Counted from the stretch's first letter, positions 1 to 13,182 are shown. The stretch is DNA of 64,000 bases from Panopea generosa (GCA_029582155.1 CM055901.1:54728625-54792624); one strand, 5' to 3'. Made by a program: numbers and translations. Notes: generated from the sequence alone by a model not told the origin.

Positions 1-1480
1 AATATATAAAGCCTGTCAAATTATAGCTAAGGTTTAAAATTGAATAACATGTTTTCATTAAATAATACAAACTTAGTCACATGGAGGGAGGCCTATAAGC
101 TATTATATCACACTTGTCAAAATAATTGAAATTCAAATTTATCAAAATCCCATAAATGAAATAAAAACAAACCACAAGCTGTCCATAAAGTTTTAAAATG
201 AGCTTAATACTGACAGAAAGAAAGTTTGCAACTTTATACCACATTCCAGTTTATTTTTCAAAAAGTATAGTATGAACTAAATATGTGAATATAATGTATA
301 TTGTTGTTCTATAAGAAAAAATAAGGAAAAAGCTTATTTTTCATAATAAATTCCTGTTAGGTTGCAAAAGGAGTACTAGTATCAAAAATCATTAAAAAGA
401 AGAAAGTTTTAACTTGTATATTATGTGTGTTAATTTTTTTTCTTAAAAGACAGACTTAATGATTAATATCCCTTGAGGTATACCCAAATATCAAAATGTA
501 ATCAGCTAAACTGTATATGTAATTTCCCAAAATGCTAATTAAAACATAAATCCATTTTTTACCTCAAATTATCAAATGCATCCACGCCCTTGGGAGACCT
601 CATTAATTTACAAACAGATGTAAGAAAACCAGAGGAACAAATCAACATGTCAGACCGATTATACCAAAAATCTGGTTGCTATGGCTATCTCAAATTTCAT
701 GTGTTTACCAACCAACTTTTACCTATTATCATATTCAGCCCCTGGCTGGACTGACCAATCCTAATTACATAATACCCCACTTTGGAAACATATGGTTTTC
801 ATTGTCTTAGAATTATTAATAATGAGTACCATGGAAAGTGTGCCAAATTTTCTTCACATGTATTGTTTCTATATCTCATTGCAATCAATTTCACTTACAA
901 GCATTCCATAACCTCTGACATAGATGATCTTTGACCCCAGCTGAATATGCTTGATTATTTATATAGATACAGAAGCTGTTTCATACAGAGGCCCACAAAG
1001 GGATAGTGATAAAAAGAAACAGAAAATAGGAAAATAATTTATGAAAGTGATTGAATTAAAATATTACAACGAGTGTATACTCAAATTATTGTCTAAAATG
1101 TCAATTTTATCTGGTACATTTAGGAAATATTTTTCTTGGTTTATTTGACATGGAGTGCCAGCTAGTGTAATGATACATCACAAAATATTATCATTGAAGC
1201 AAAGAATGGGTTTTGTTTTTAATTTATGTGTATAGGCAAAACAGATCTAACGGTTATATTTGGCAAGTATAACTTGATCTGTATGCATCTCTCTAACTGA
1301 GGTATCCATTTCAAAGATAATTTTTTTTTTTTTAATTGAGCAAAACAGTTAAATACCATTGTTTCCTGACAAAAGACGGAAATATTATACATCAACGATA
1401 ATTCTTTCAAGCATACCATCAATAAAGTATCTAGATTAAGTTTTTCATTTACGAAATTATGATTTTAAAACTGCTAAAAA
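1..1480. other. AT-rich non-coding sequence
   Basis: No coding segment, RNA gene or transposon is recognisable. The sequence is AT-rich and of moderate complexity. Short open frames here are not protein-like. Confidence 0.6.
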
Positions 1481-1489
1481 GCTGCGCCT

Positions 1490-1531
1490 CCCCCCCCCCC
1501 CCTCCCAAATGGTAACCACATGCCTAAATTG

Positions 1532-1564
<33 letters not shown>
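1490..1564. repeat. C13 run and (AT)n microsatellite
   Basis: A run of 13 C (1490-1502) is followed by a short spacer and an (AT)n tract at about 1535-1564. Both are simple sequence and prone to length error in assembly. Confidence 0.9.
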
Positions 1565-1567
<3 letters not shown>

Positions 1568-4500
1568 ACTGCTCATCATGTTAACATATAATTAATGATT
1601 AACCTCACTAATTAAGGTCACTGAAACACACCTAAACACCATAATGCAGTCAGATGGATACTGAAGGTTAAACTGCAAAAAGTGTAACTGCGTATGCTTA
1701 CGTTTATATTTCGGATATGTTATAAATGCACTTCCCTCGAGCAGCCCCTTTCTCTCTCTCTCTCACAATCACACTAATTCAGCCTCTGAAAGACTTAGAT
1801 TTTCTGTCAATATTCCTGTAGGCCTATGATACATGGCAAATTTATGAGATATGTTTCCCATTAATAACCTAGCGGTAGACCTCGCATGGAGGCTGCGGAT
1901 GGTTAAGACGCCTTTGTGTAAATATTTGAACTAAAATCTATAATTAATTTCATATCTTGGAATTTTAGACTTGTCTATTACAAATGCCAAGCAACTCTGT
2001 TTATCGTAAAGGTTGGGTAAAATAAAAAGATTTATAAATAAAGAGAATTTCCTGACTTACCTTTGTTTTATAATATATAAACTGCTTTCCTTAATTTTTC
2101 AAAACAAGTATTTGAAAAAAACACATTTGCTTAATTAAGACTATATACAGGTATAAACATATGCTTTGTGCCTTTAAAAATAGCGCATTTAAATTATCAC
2201 AACTAATGTAATAAGTTTCATTAAAATCTACACTAATATAATAAACCCTCCAAAGTAAAACCTCCCTTGGAAAAAATTACAGCATATAAGATGCCAATCT
2301 GCATTAACATATTGTGACACGGTGTCCAAATGGTTTTGAAATCCAGAAGAGGTAAATATATTACAGCCTGAGTTTCAAAATCAATACAGGCCCATCTGTT
2401 GCAGCAACAGCAGCCATCTATGAATACTTTCTACTTTAAACTTTATTATAATCCTTCAAGAAAAAACATTCAACATTGCTTTGTACATGAACACAGCTTA
2501 ATAATAGTGACAGGCCCGGCTTTGGGGCATTCATTATATTGCATTTATTGAAAAACATGGGGAATAAAAATGTTTCAGATGCTGGGTTTTCAATAACATA
2601 TATGCGGATAATTTGCTCATGATTTAGAAGTTGCCTGTACCTGTGCGTGCTTCTCCAAACCACAAGGTGTCTCATTCAAACACATAATGCGGACATGTTA
2701 AACAAAATGAATCATGTTGTTACCTTTGTGTAGCCTGATATTAATAAAAGTAAATGTTGTTGTTGGAAGATGTTGCTTGAATATGTATATATATATATAT
2801 ATGCCAAGCAGTGCCACTCCAGTTTTTAACTAACATAATGATGTTATATATATATATCTCCTAATAAGGTAAGTACACAAGTCCCACTCTCAAGGCCATT
2901 GATCATCGCGTGTGTTTATATGTTAACACAAGCTGAGCCGAGATCAAACTTTTCCACAACCTACTTGTGTGCCACATTTACCAACATAGATCACTTCTCC
3001 AACATAAATTATACAAAACACTTCAAAATTGTGTCAGTGAAAAAATTATTAACAGATTTTTTGCAGGTAATTTCAGCTTTGAAGGTGTAAAGAATCTAGG
3101 CACATTTATCATATTCCGACATAATGGAGTAGAAACTGAGAAAGTGGATGTTTGTTCCTGTTACTGCTAAAAATGGTAAATAATTCACCTATTTAGAACA
3201 GAATTTATTTATATATTAAAAGTTTTGACTTGTAAAAATGAAAAAAAAAAAAAAAATTGAAAAATGATGATCAAATCTTTTCATTTTTTTAACGTTTTTT
3301 TATCAAGAAACAAATTTTGAATTTACCAGGTACATCTCAACTGCTACAATTCCAATGCTAATTGGGATACTGAAGCCATGTTATATCAAAACTTAGGACG
3401 ACATCATATTACATCACACTAAACTAGTATCTTTATACATCAGATGGAAGGAATCAAACCGCAGTGATTAGACACAATCAGTCAGCATCAGCAGCAGTAT
3501 AAACACATAACCATTTAATACTATCCATGTAATCTGATATAACGGAGAGAAACATAATACAACTGTAAACAACCCCTGAAAGCACCTCAGCAGTAAATAT
3601 AACCTGCAACCACAAGGTGTTGTCTTACATCAATACATTCCAAACTTAGGAAAATTCATGCATAAACCAGGTAGCTGCTGCAATACTTCAAATGCTTCAA
3701 AAAAGCCATAAAAGGCTAAGAGAGGGAGAATTATGAAAGGTTCATGTGATTAAGGGGTTGTTATAGAACTACCAGGGTCCTGATTGTTGTAGGTAGAGGG
3801 ACTGTGGGACCTCGGACACTTTTCTGTATCATGGAAGATAGTATCTCTCAACAAACATTTGATTGTCATTTAAAACATGGTAAAAATATTATAAACTTTG
3901 GATATTAGAATTTTAATAACGTATTGGAATTTTTTAAGTACTGAATATAATATTTTTTGAGAACAATTCTAGAGAATGAGCTAATTAATGTAATAATCAT
4001 CAGAGAAATGTGCTCTAAAAGTTCTTCTCCTTTCTCTATTTCCTTTAAATCGGGCTGCAATATAACATCCATGAGTAACAGTAACCAATCTAAAACAAAT
4101 GGCAAGGAAAAGATTCATACTTCTAACTGCTCTGTAGTACACAGTACAGGCTAATCTTAACTTGAATGACTCCCATATAATCTTAAAACTATTATTTAGC
4201 TCTTATTATATTACAGCTTCCAGCCTGCAGCCCCCTAAAGGGCCATGCATTTAAATTAGAAAAGAAACTGAATCTGCATAGATCTGATAATGAAACAGTA
4301 ACATTTCATCCTGCGTGACCCTCCTTAATTAAATGTAATATTTGATCTTCTCTCACTTTCATTAATTTTATTATTAAAATTCAGCAGATTATAACTAAGA
4401 ATTTTTGTTATTGAGGATTGATCAGAAGAGGACATTTTTATTGATTAACAAACGAGTGATGTTGACAATGTTTTACTGATGACCTTCCTTACAAAGAATG

Positions 4501-6889
4501 ATGTCAAACAAACTGTAAAACTATTAAGGTTGAATAAATATATCAAAGGTGTGTTTAGTCCAGCAATTTGTTCATTTGTATGTTTATTAATGATTGCCAT
4601 TTCACTGATTTAAGATTGTATGACCTTAAGAGTGAAATAAAAAGAGGTGTATTTGTATATGACTGCTTACATATATGTAAGTAATGTAGCTAAAATTGTA
4701 TGACTGTATGAGTAAAGAAAAGAGGTGTACATTTTTATGACTACTTACATATATGTGATATATATCAACACATGTATATCAACACATATATACCACGTAT
4801 TTATAATGTTACACAAGCTAACTCTTACTAACAATTATTTTATGCTAAAAATAGTTTCCCTTAAAAAAAATATACTGCATGTCAAAACAACAGCTTTGTT
4901 ATTTTTTTTCTTTTTATATAGTAATTTAACTGAAACCATTTATAGAAAAAATCATAACAACAGCTGCCAACTTTTGAAATACTGTCTTAGTAACATGTGT
5001 AAGATTAATTTGTTATTGAACATATAAATTGATGCATCTGTAACCCACTGACTTTGTTACACCGGTTATTTTAAAAAAACAAAACATCTTACAAAATCAC
5101 AGCTTGTTTCATATAAAATTGAAGTCAAAATAAAAATGAAACATAACAATAAAACTTTTTAAATTTTTGTTTTAATTCTATATGGTGCAACTAAATAATC
5201 ACACAACTAAAATAAATTCCAAAATGTATGAGTAAACACTATATATTGTGTATGAATTTCAGTAATCTTTATGTTTAAATCTATATGTGAAATACTCATA
5301 AAGTAATAAGTTCATTGATCAATATAAATTTGTATAAAATGAGTTAAAAAAACCCATGTCTATCTACTTATGGTTACTACATATTATTTCATGTATAATT
5401 TTTGTTACCACTTAAAGCCAAAATTTCAGAAAGTTAACTTATTAATATATATACAAAATAAGTAGTTGTTAAACAGAATTAGAAATTAACAAATATGATC
5501 ATCAATTTTTGTTTGGTTAAAATTTAAATTTACAGATTTAATTTATTGAATTTATATCGTAATTAAAATATCTATTTCTTCATGCAATTTTCATTTTAAA
5601 AATTCTAACCTCAATTAATCCATCCTTAATTATTATCCTTGTATCATATAACTCATTGATATATATATATATATATACCTGTATCCTGAATCACCATTTA
5701 GAGGTGTAGTCGTAAATTTGTTCAGTTGTAAATCTGTACATAATTATCACTGCCAAATGTATATATCCATCACCTTTCCCTGCTAAATTTCATATGACTA
5801 TTGACAGGTAGCTATTGTTTATTATATTGTCACAAACATACACTCTATCCCTGACCTCTGCAAAGTTCAATTAATATCAAAAACTTTTTGCACCAGTGAT
5901 TGATGTTTTTTAGGCAAAATCCATCATTGTGACATGACTGACCATCTCGGCTGTCCAGTAGCTATGTCTTAAGTTATTTTTTGTCTACAAACAGACAGGT
6001 AAATGTTGCTGGAAACTAACTTTTAACCTCCTCTTTTACACTACACAATCTCCCCCCATCTCCAAAGTCAGGGATTAAACATTTTATTAATTTATACAAT
6101 TTAGTAAAGTGGATACCTGGATCATTACTCATGGTGACATTTTAATGTATTAGTTTTAAGGTATTTACACAAATATACATTAATGAATGTGATTTCATCA
6201 TTAATATATTCTTGTTCTTTTCTCTCAGTTTTTTTAAGTAGTAAACATGATACTTTTTTTCAAAAAAATCTAAAAAAAAATCAATAATTTTGAAGTTGGA
6301 TGACACTAATGTTACAATTATATTTTTTTTAAACTAAAACTATTATTTTAATGAAATGACAATGATTTCCTCATATTGAGACCTTAATTTGAACAAATTA
6401 TGACATTTATTATCAATATATAGATCTATAACTTTATATCATAAAAAAGTGAAAATTGAAATTTGAAAAATCAAAAATCAAAAATTAACAACTCAACAAA
6501 AAGAGTTTTTTTTTTTTAAAAATCAACAACTGTAATATATTCATAATGTGAAAAAAAACCACACAAAACAACAAACAATAAATCTGACTAAACAATAGTT
6601 TACCTATATTGGTGTTACATTCTGGTGATACTATTTCAAGTTCAACATGGTGTTAGCCATCTTCAGTACCCAGCACATGTATTATAACTGATCTATCTAT
6701 ATCTCCAAAAATAGCACCTCCGTTCACTGAAGCACTCACTGTACCACTGTAGTAGATGGTAGAAAACAATACTACCACATACACTGTACACACCAGCTGT
6801 TTAAAATCCTAGTATACACGCATCAAATACAATTAAATCTCCTAAGCCACACCCCCTTTTTGCATGTATAATGTAACTGACCATTGAAT
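1565..6889. other. AT-rich non-coding sequence with small (AT)n tracts
   Basis: No gene is seen. Short (AT)n tracts lie near 2788-2801 and 5659-5677, and a poly-A run near 3241-3256. The part around 4200-4400 is more complex and contains several TAAT-type homeodomain-like cores, but nothing decisive. Short open frames at about 2436-2675 and 3905-4105 (minus) have no recognisable domain and no convincing splice sites. Confidence 0.5.
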
Positions 6890-7260
6890 GCTCTTAGCAA
6901 AACATTTCAGATATTCAATTCCAGTCGAAGTTTAGGGCATGGAGTTTAGAGTTAATTAAATTAATAGCATCCGTTTCGCTCTCCGTGTTACTTGGAGTTT
7001 GTAACATGAATTTTTAACAGCGCTCGGCCATTAATGATTCATGGATTTTTAATGCAATATAGAGAGCTAGCCTGGTGCAAATATTGAATATTTTTTAATC
7101 CAATCCAATCCCATTATATTGGTCAGCGTCAGCGAGAGAGTAAGATCGCTTATATAGCATCCACTGTTGTATTGAGAGCCTCACTCATTGTGACAAAGCA
7201 TTTAAAAATAAAAACGATTTTGAAGGCGTCCATGTTTCATATGCTTAATTTCATTTTTAA
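6890..7260. promoter_or_regulatory. candidate conserved non-coding element
   Basis: Complex, non-repetitive sequence that stands out from its low-complexity surroundings. It is dense in homeodomain-type cores: TTAATTAAATTAATAGC, CCATTAATGATTCATGG, TTTTTAATGCAATATAGAG, and a TTTAATCCAATCCAATCCC stretch with TAATCC (bicoid/Otx-type) cores. Composition resembles developmental enhancers, but conservation cannot be tested here. It sits about 600 bp from the candidate divergent promoter. Confidence 0.35.
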
Positions 7261-7734
7261 TCTACGGAGAAATGTTTGTATCAATTATTCAGTCCAGCGC
7301 CCCGGAGTCTGCCTGCATCCTTCGGCCTAGGTTACGGAAACCACAGCTTGACCAAATTTGCAGTTGAAACTTTTTCAATGGAACGGTGTATAATTTCGAT
7401 TGCAGCAGCCGATGACTGTGGTATATTATTTAAAAAACAAACACAAGTTTGTATCCTTAATGAGACATTAATATTTTCCCTATTGTCTAAGTATTGACAA
7501 GATGCTGGTAATTTACTGACAACTGCGTAAAATAGTTAAATATGAACATTATATCATTTTAAAAATCTGACGTAATTACTTAAGTACCATATCAGTTGAT
7601 ACCGTTTTAAACTACAACGCTGTTAAGAACACTTACCCCTCTATTTCAGTGAAATAAAACAAATATTCCTGCAATGAATGAAACCAAAATAGTCCATATT
7701 TAAACACAAAATTCTGAAAATAAGCGTAAACGGT

Positions 7735-7890
7735 TTTTACCTCGCATCATAGTCCGTTTCAAGGCCTCGCCATATTGATGTTTCTTCAAGTGTGGAGTAA
7801 AAATATCCCACAATTCCTCAGTCAAAGATGGCGGCAATTAGAGCATGGAGCGGTCCACTTTGAAGTAATGATAATTACGGACGGGTGAGT
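7735..7890. promoter_or_regulatory. candidate divergent promoter with YY1-type motifs
   Basis: On the plus strand AAGATGGCGGC (7825-7835) matches the YY1 element that typically lies just downstream of metazoan transcription starts. It is followed 50 bp later by a donor-like G|GTGAGTCAG (GT at 7885). On the minus strand CAATATGGCGAGG (about 7765-7777) is YY1-like and is followed by GCGAG|GTAAAAAC (GT at 7739-7740). The two half-units point away from each other about 50 bp apart. The plus-strand ATG reads only 11 codons (7828-7863), so any first exon would be mostly untranslated. No downstream exon was identified on either strand. Confidence 0.3.
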
Positions 7891-9320
7891 CAGTAAACTG
7901 AAATTTTGACTTGCATGAATGAAAATTTGAAGAATTTAGATTAATCTATCAAATTCAGGTATATAAAACTGTCCAATATGCACGTTAGTGTCGCTTGTCA
8001 ACCATTTCCACAAATGTTTCAATCAAAAATTTAAGAACAGCTGACTGGAACATTGATCGAAATTGTCCAGTTTCGGTTTGTCAACACATAACTTATGTCA
8101 GGCTATTGTTTTGTCCAGTGGCTATTCACGGGAGGTTTGGCACATGTCAAAAACACATATCACGCCTACTTAACACAAAGAGGGCTGGACTTGTTTACAT
8201 CACACATTAAAATGCAGATTTTAAATATAAACAGCTGCGTGTGTCGGCTCTTCTGTTTGATCATTGTATATACGTCGATTTTTTTAATTACTCTTATTAG
8301 ATAAAGATTCTATTGGCTTGTAGAACTCTAATCTTATTCATGTAATTCATTCAATGATACTACTAATAAAGCGATCGGCATATTTATGCTGAATTTATTG
8401 CAGTGTGTATTGGATACGCAGTATATGCCTAGTATTTAGCGATGTTTACATTTATTGTGTAGTCAAAGTGAAAGTAACGTGTTACACAAATAATAGAAGA
8501 GGTCATGATTTAAAATAAAGAGTCCTATGTATGCGGGCACTTTCCAGATGCCATATAATTTTTTATTGGAGGAAATGAATTTATCTAAAGGGTACCGCAA
8601 TGTACACCCATGTCTCCCTAAATGCCATGTCAGATATATGTATATTAAATACTTGCATATGTACTTACTCTAAAATCAAGATTTCTGGCTCCTCATAACC
8701 ACATATTGAAAATCTAAACCTCAGTTTGGGGTCCCATGCAGTTTGTAGATTGTTGCCTGGTTTAAGGGCATCTTTTACAAACATATAATTATGTAGTAGG
8801 AACTGTTACTCACAAAGTCGCTAAAGAACATCTTTTCTGGAGATATGGACAAGTCAAACTGTATCATTATGGTTCTTGACTAGCATGCTTGATGTAAGAC
8901 AATGATGCTGGTACCTCCGTTTTCAAATCTTACGCAAAGGATTGAAAGTTGAAGAAGCGGGAATCAAACCCACAACTCCTGGATCACAAGCCAATCTTTA
9001 GAACTGGAGGTACATTAGAAGTTGGTAGCCATTACATGTTTAATCATGTTATGTATATTAAATGTGCCTTTGTGATTGCTTTTTGTTCTTTGAATGTAGA
9101 GCAAAAGCCACTTGCCAAAAAAAAAAACTTGGTAAAAAAAATGTACACATTGACAAAAAACCCTTGATGGTTTTAATTTTAATTGATATTGCATATGATG
9201 TAACATTCAGGTATACATATACAGCAAAATATTTAATAATGTTTTCAATGGTCAATAAAAACATTAAAAAATAATGTGCATTATTTACTTTGTTAACACC
9301 ATTCCATTATATATATAAAA
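7891..9320. other. non-coding, with a possible tRNA-like remnant
   Basis: No gene is recognisable. At about 8905-9015 (minus) a B-box-like GTGGGTTTGATTCCC lies between inverted GGTACCTCC / GGAGGTAC ends, possibly an old tRNA-derived SINE remnant. The rest is AT-rich. Confidence 0.35.
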
Positions 9321-9464
9321 GCCCATTATGAAATTTGCTAGATTATAATCCAATTTTTTTAAAAAAGGGTGAGTGGGGAGGATTTTATTTTATTTTTTTA
9401 TTTATGAAAATAAAAAGAGTGGGGGAGACATGGATGATAATCTAGCAATTAATTTATGTTGGCC
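9321..9464. mobile_element. MITE family D, copy 1 (GGCCA termini)
   Basis: A 144-bp element with inverted ends. The right end read inward begins GGCCAACATAAATTAATTGC and continues TAGATTATCATCC. The left end has AGCCCATTATGAAATTTGC then TAGATTATAATCC. The interior is an A/T- and G-rich tract with no coding capacity. A second copy lies at 63251-63441. The superfamily is not assigned and no clear target duplication is seen. Confidence 0.7.
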
Positions 9465-9483
9465 TAATGATAATTGAAATACA

Positions 9484-9610
9484 TGAAAATAAGGGGGTGG
9501 TAGTATAGCGGATACAGTGTTGGCTGCTCATGCCTGAGGTTGCAGATTTGATCCCTGGCCTCTAAAATAAGAACACTCAGTACTGGCTCTACCCAGTTGG
9601 TGTTTAGTAA
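9484..9610 (+). mobile_element. degenerate tRNA-derived SINE head
   Basis: A-box-like TGGTAGTATAGCGG and B-box-like GATTTGATCCC are spaced as in a tRNA, followed by a non-tRNA body. It resembles the head of the intact SINE at 60809-61105 only weakly. It is probably an old, 3'-incomplete copy. Confidence 0.45.
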
Positions 9611-9633
9611 TAATTAGTTTGAATACTTTTCAA

Positions 9634-9745
9634 GGGTTTTTGTCCACTGTTTCAAAATCATGAATGGGCTTTTGTCTACTCTTCCAGATCCACCATGGGG
9701 CTTTTGTCCATTTGTAAATGTTTTGACCAATGGGCTTTTGTCTGG
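9634..9745. repeat. four spaced GGGCTTTTGTCC motifs
   Basis: GGG(C/T)TTTTGTC(C/T) occurs at about 9634, 9666, 9698 and 9732, a spacing of 32, 32 and 34 bp. The complement, GGACAAAAGCCC, is the module iterated in the foldback element at 13915-14642. This may be a remnant terminus of a related element. Confidence 0.5.
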
Positions 9746-9910
9746 TTACCTTGTCCTTCATCTGGCTGTTCCTCCGTCAACAATCTCTTTAAACGACTCA
9801 TTTTCTGAAAGTTTCACCAATTTTGGTGTAAAGCATTGATATATGAAGCTCTCTCAAATTGGTTCAAATCATAGTCCTGGGGTCAAATTTATGACATGTA
9901 CAATGAGGGT
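9746..9910 (+). repeat. dispersed repeat with CCTGGGGTCAAA core
   Basis: A segment (TCCTCCGTCAACAAT, TTTCACCAATTTTGGTGT, ATGAAGCTCTCTCAAATTGG, TCCTGGGGTCAAA) is shared in order with 55020-55140 and partly with 41440-41500. It is non-coding and presumably a fragment of a high-copy mobile element. Confidence 0.55.
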
Positions 9911-10640
9911 ATGTTTTTAAAATTGTATAAATTACAATATGTATCTTCATCTTCTTATCTTCATTAAGCATTTTTTTTCCTTTACTGATTTCATAACAAA
10001 CCTGTTATTGTTTTAAATGCAACCAATTCTTGTAGTTCATACCATAATGTGAATCAATAAGTGTTGAGATATATAATTTTTATTGTGTCGCCATCTGATA
10101 TCAGTAACAATTTCTGTATATATTCTGTCTGTTTTTCAAAGAAATTTTAAAGTATGTACTTTTAAAACAATACCATTATTTTATTTTATTTTGATAAAAC
10201 ACTGTAAGCCATGATATAGATGAAATAGCACACAAAGAAGCAGGATGATCAACTGCAGTATGTGTGACTTTATGACTTAAAGGAAGTGTACCATATGCCT
10301 AAGCCCCAGTGTCATGATAGAGGCATTAGTGTCACAAATACCTTCCAACTTTGGACAAAGTCAAGTGCTTAACCTTCCTGTAACCAACGTCCACTCTCTT
10401 CAACAAATCACACATGTGGTCAAATGGTATTTACCAGATCGCAATCTGGATTAAAAAAAAATGTAACTTGCAAATTCACACCACATAACAATAAGATGCT
10501 TATATTATAAACACTTGTATTTTTTGTTAATGACACATGCATGAAATTATTAGTGAAGATGACAAGATAGCTGCTGTCATCGAAATACCCCCCAGGGGGG
10601 GGGGGGGTGACATTATGCAACCTGACTTGAGTGATAGTGA
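9911..10640. other. non-coding sequence with G-run
   Basis: Nothing recognisable apart from adjoining C and G runs near 10588-10610. An open frame through this G-run has no protein-like features. Confidence 0.5.
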
Positions 10641-10990
10641 AAACCAAATGTGGTTTTAAAAACTGCCCCGAAGGGGATTTAAACTTTATATGTTAATTCA
10701 GAACATTGGATTATTAGATTGCAATCTGATATCATGCTGGGTTTATGATAGAGCTTCTTGACTGGTCAGCTTCTGGGCGCTCATGTTGTAATTAAAGATT
10801 GCGCAATAGTTATGATTAGCTGATTATAAACTTATCAATTCATACTAATGTGAGATCTGCTGTAGATGGGGAGACAGGATGCGAGGCAACAGGTTTGGAG
10901 ATCTGACAGATGCAGATCCAGACTCTCTCTACAAATATGCAATTATCAGCTCAGTGATCTCCGTGTGCATTTTCAATAGTTTATAGTTCC
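10640..10990. promoter_or_regulatory. candidate conserved non-coding element
   Basis: Complex unique sequence with clustered motif cores: GTAATTAAAGATTGCGCAAT, GATTAGCTGATTATAAAC, ATCTGACAGATGCAGATCC (TGACAG is a Meis/TALE core), and ATGCAATTATCAGC. There is no open frame of note. It may be an enhancer, but cross-species conservation is the needed test. Confidence 0.3.
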
Positions 10991-11296
10991 AATGCCACAT
11001 TACCATAACTTTTGTTTATGCTAATATTGGAAGAAATTAACACCCAGGCTCACTCAGTAAAATTTAAATACAGCATCATTATATCATTTTCATTATAATC
11101 AATCATTTTGATTTATTATCATAATTTTGCTGTCAAATATTTTGTTTCAAAAGCATTTATGAAATGAAAAAGACATGAAAAAGCGAAGTTATGAATTTTA
11201 ATTCGGCAGATCGAGAAATAGAATGTGAGCAATTTCGTAGAATTTAAATTAGGATATCTTTTGTTTCAAAATTTATAAATCACAGCCTGATGCAAT

Positions 11297-11745
11297 TAGA
11301 GAGTGTTAGATGGTATTTGAAGGTTTTAGAGTGTGTAAGATGGGATTTGAAGGTTTCAGAGAGTGTTAGATGGGATTTGAAGGTTTCAGAGTGTGTTAGA
11401 TTGTGTTTCAAGGTTTTAGCGTGTGTTAGATGGGATTTGAAGGTTTTAGAGTGTGTAAGATGGGATTTGAAGGTTTTAGCGTGTGTTAAATGGTATTTGA
11501 AGGTTTTAGAGTGTGTTAGATGGTATTTGAAGTTTTAGAGAGTGTTAGATGGTATTTGAAGGTTTAAGAGTGTGTTAGATGGGGTTTCAAGGTTTTAGTG
11601 TGTGTAAGATGGGATTTGAAGGTTTTAGAGTGTGTTAAATGGTATTTGAAGGTTTTAGAGTGTGTAAGATGGGATTTGAAGGTTTTAGGGTGTGTTAGAT
11701 GGGATTTGAAAGTTTTAGAGTGTGAGGATGGGATTTGAAGGTTTA
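11297..11745. repeat. 30-bp minisatellite
   Basis: About 15 copies of a 30-bp unit built from GTGTTAGATGGGATTTGAAGG. Because 30 is a multiple of 3, one frame stays open for 82 codons with a 10-residue period (CVRWDLKVLE). This is a by-product, not a gene. Confidence 0.95.
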
Positions 11746-11855
11746 ATATGTATTTTGAATATAATAGTTTTGAAAGTCTTTAAATTGAAGTTTTTATTGG
11801 AATGGAGACAATTACTGTTTCAGGAATGTAATTAATTAATAGAACCAGATCTTTT

Positions 11856-11948
11856 TCTACAGTATACTTCAGTGTGACAGTGCTCAGAATACTGTCTGAA
11901 GTAGACACCGTCATGATATGACTGAAAAATTGTTGAAAACAACACAAT
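11856..11948 (+). mobile_element. 3' tail of SINE family C (5' truncated)
   Basis: CAGTGTGACAGTGCTCAGAA, then ATACTGTCTGAAGTAGACACC and GAAAAATTGTTGAAAACAAC, match in order the 3' third of the intact SINE at 60809-61105. The tRNA-like head is missing. Confidence 0.75.
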
Positions 11949-12127
11949 AACAACAGTAACTATAACAAATAATTCTGAGATCAGACTGTTACCTGTAGCC
12001 TTCAGTTGTCACATTATCTCCCTTGATCTCTAGCAAATTATGATATGTATGTGGGGGTGTAACAGTGAGCCTGTAGCGATATTTGTCACACTTTCCTCCA
12101 ATAATCTGCCTCCATACAACCATCTTT

Positions 12128-13167
12128 TAGAACATAACCACACACAATAGTACCTCTGAGCACATAGATAGAACATAGCTACACACAATAGTACCTCCAA
12201 GCTCATAGAACATAACCGCACTAAAATAGTACCTCAGAGCACATAGAACATAGCTACGCATAATAGTACCTCCAAGCACATAGAACATAGCTACACACAA
12301 TAGTACCTCTGAGCACATAAAACATAGCTACTTACAATAGTACTTCTGAGCACATAGAACATAACCACACACAATAGTACCTCCCAGCACATAGAACATA
12401 GCTACACACAACAGTACCTCTGAGCATATAGAACATAACCACACACAATAGTACCTCAAAGCTCAAAGAACATAGCTACACACAATAGTACCTCTGAGCG
12501 CATAGAACATAACCACACACAACAGTACCTTGGAGCACATAAAACATAGCTACACACAATAGAACCTCCAAGCTCATAGAACATAACCACACACAATAGT
12601 ACCTCCCAGCATATAGAACATAGCTACACACAATAGTACCTTGGAGCACATAAAACATAGCTACACACAATAGTACCTCCGAGCTCATAGAACATAACCA
12701 CACACAATAGTACCTCCCAGCACATAGAACATAGCTACACACAATAGTACCTCCAAGATCATAGAACATAACCACACACAATAGTACTTCCAAGCACATA
12801 GAACATAGCTACACACAATAGTACCTCCGAGCTCATAGAACATTACCACATACAATAGTACCTCCGAGCACATAGAACATAGCTACATGCAATAGTACCT
12901 CCAAGCTCATAGAACATAACCACACACAATAGTACCTCCGGGCACATAGAGCATAGCTACATACAATAGTACTTCTGAGCACATAGAACATAACCACACA
13001 CAATAGTACCTCCCAGCACATAGAACATAGCTACACACAATAGTATCTCCAAGCACATAGAACATAGTCACACACAATAGTACCTCCCAGCACATAGAAC
13101 ATAGCTACACACAATAGTACCTCCAAGCACATAGAACATAACCATACCCAATAATACCTCTGTGCTA
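12128..13167. repeat. 37-bp minisatellite, dimeric
   Basis: About 28 copies of a unit containing ACACACAATAGTACCTCC and GCACATAGAACATAGCT. Units alternate between CATAGCTACACAC and CATAACCACACAC versions, giving a 74-bp higher-order period. The minus strand lacks stops in all three frames, producing overlapping open frames of 60-107 codons that repeat every 37 residues. No coding function is inferred. Confidence 0.95.
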
Positions 13168-13182
13168 CCAATTGATAAATTA

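Noticed and set aside
7276-7497. 73-codon plus-strand frame near the promoter candidate
   Set aside because: No domain, start context or splice support. It lies upstream of the candidate start on that strand.
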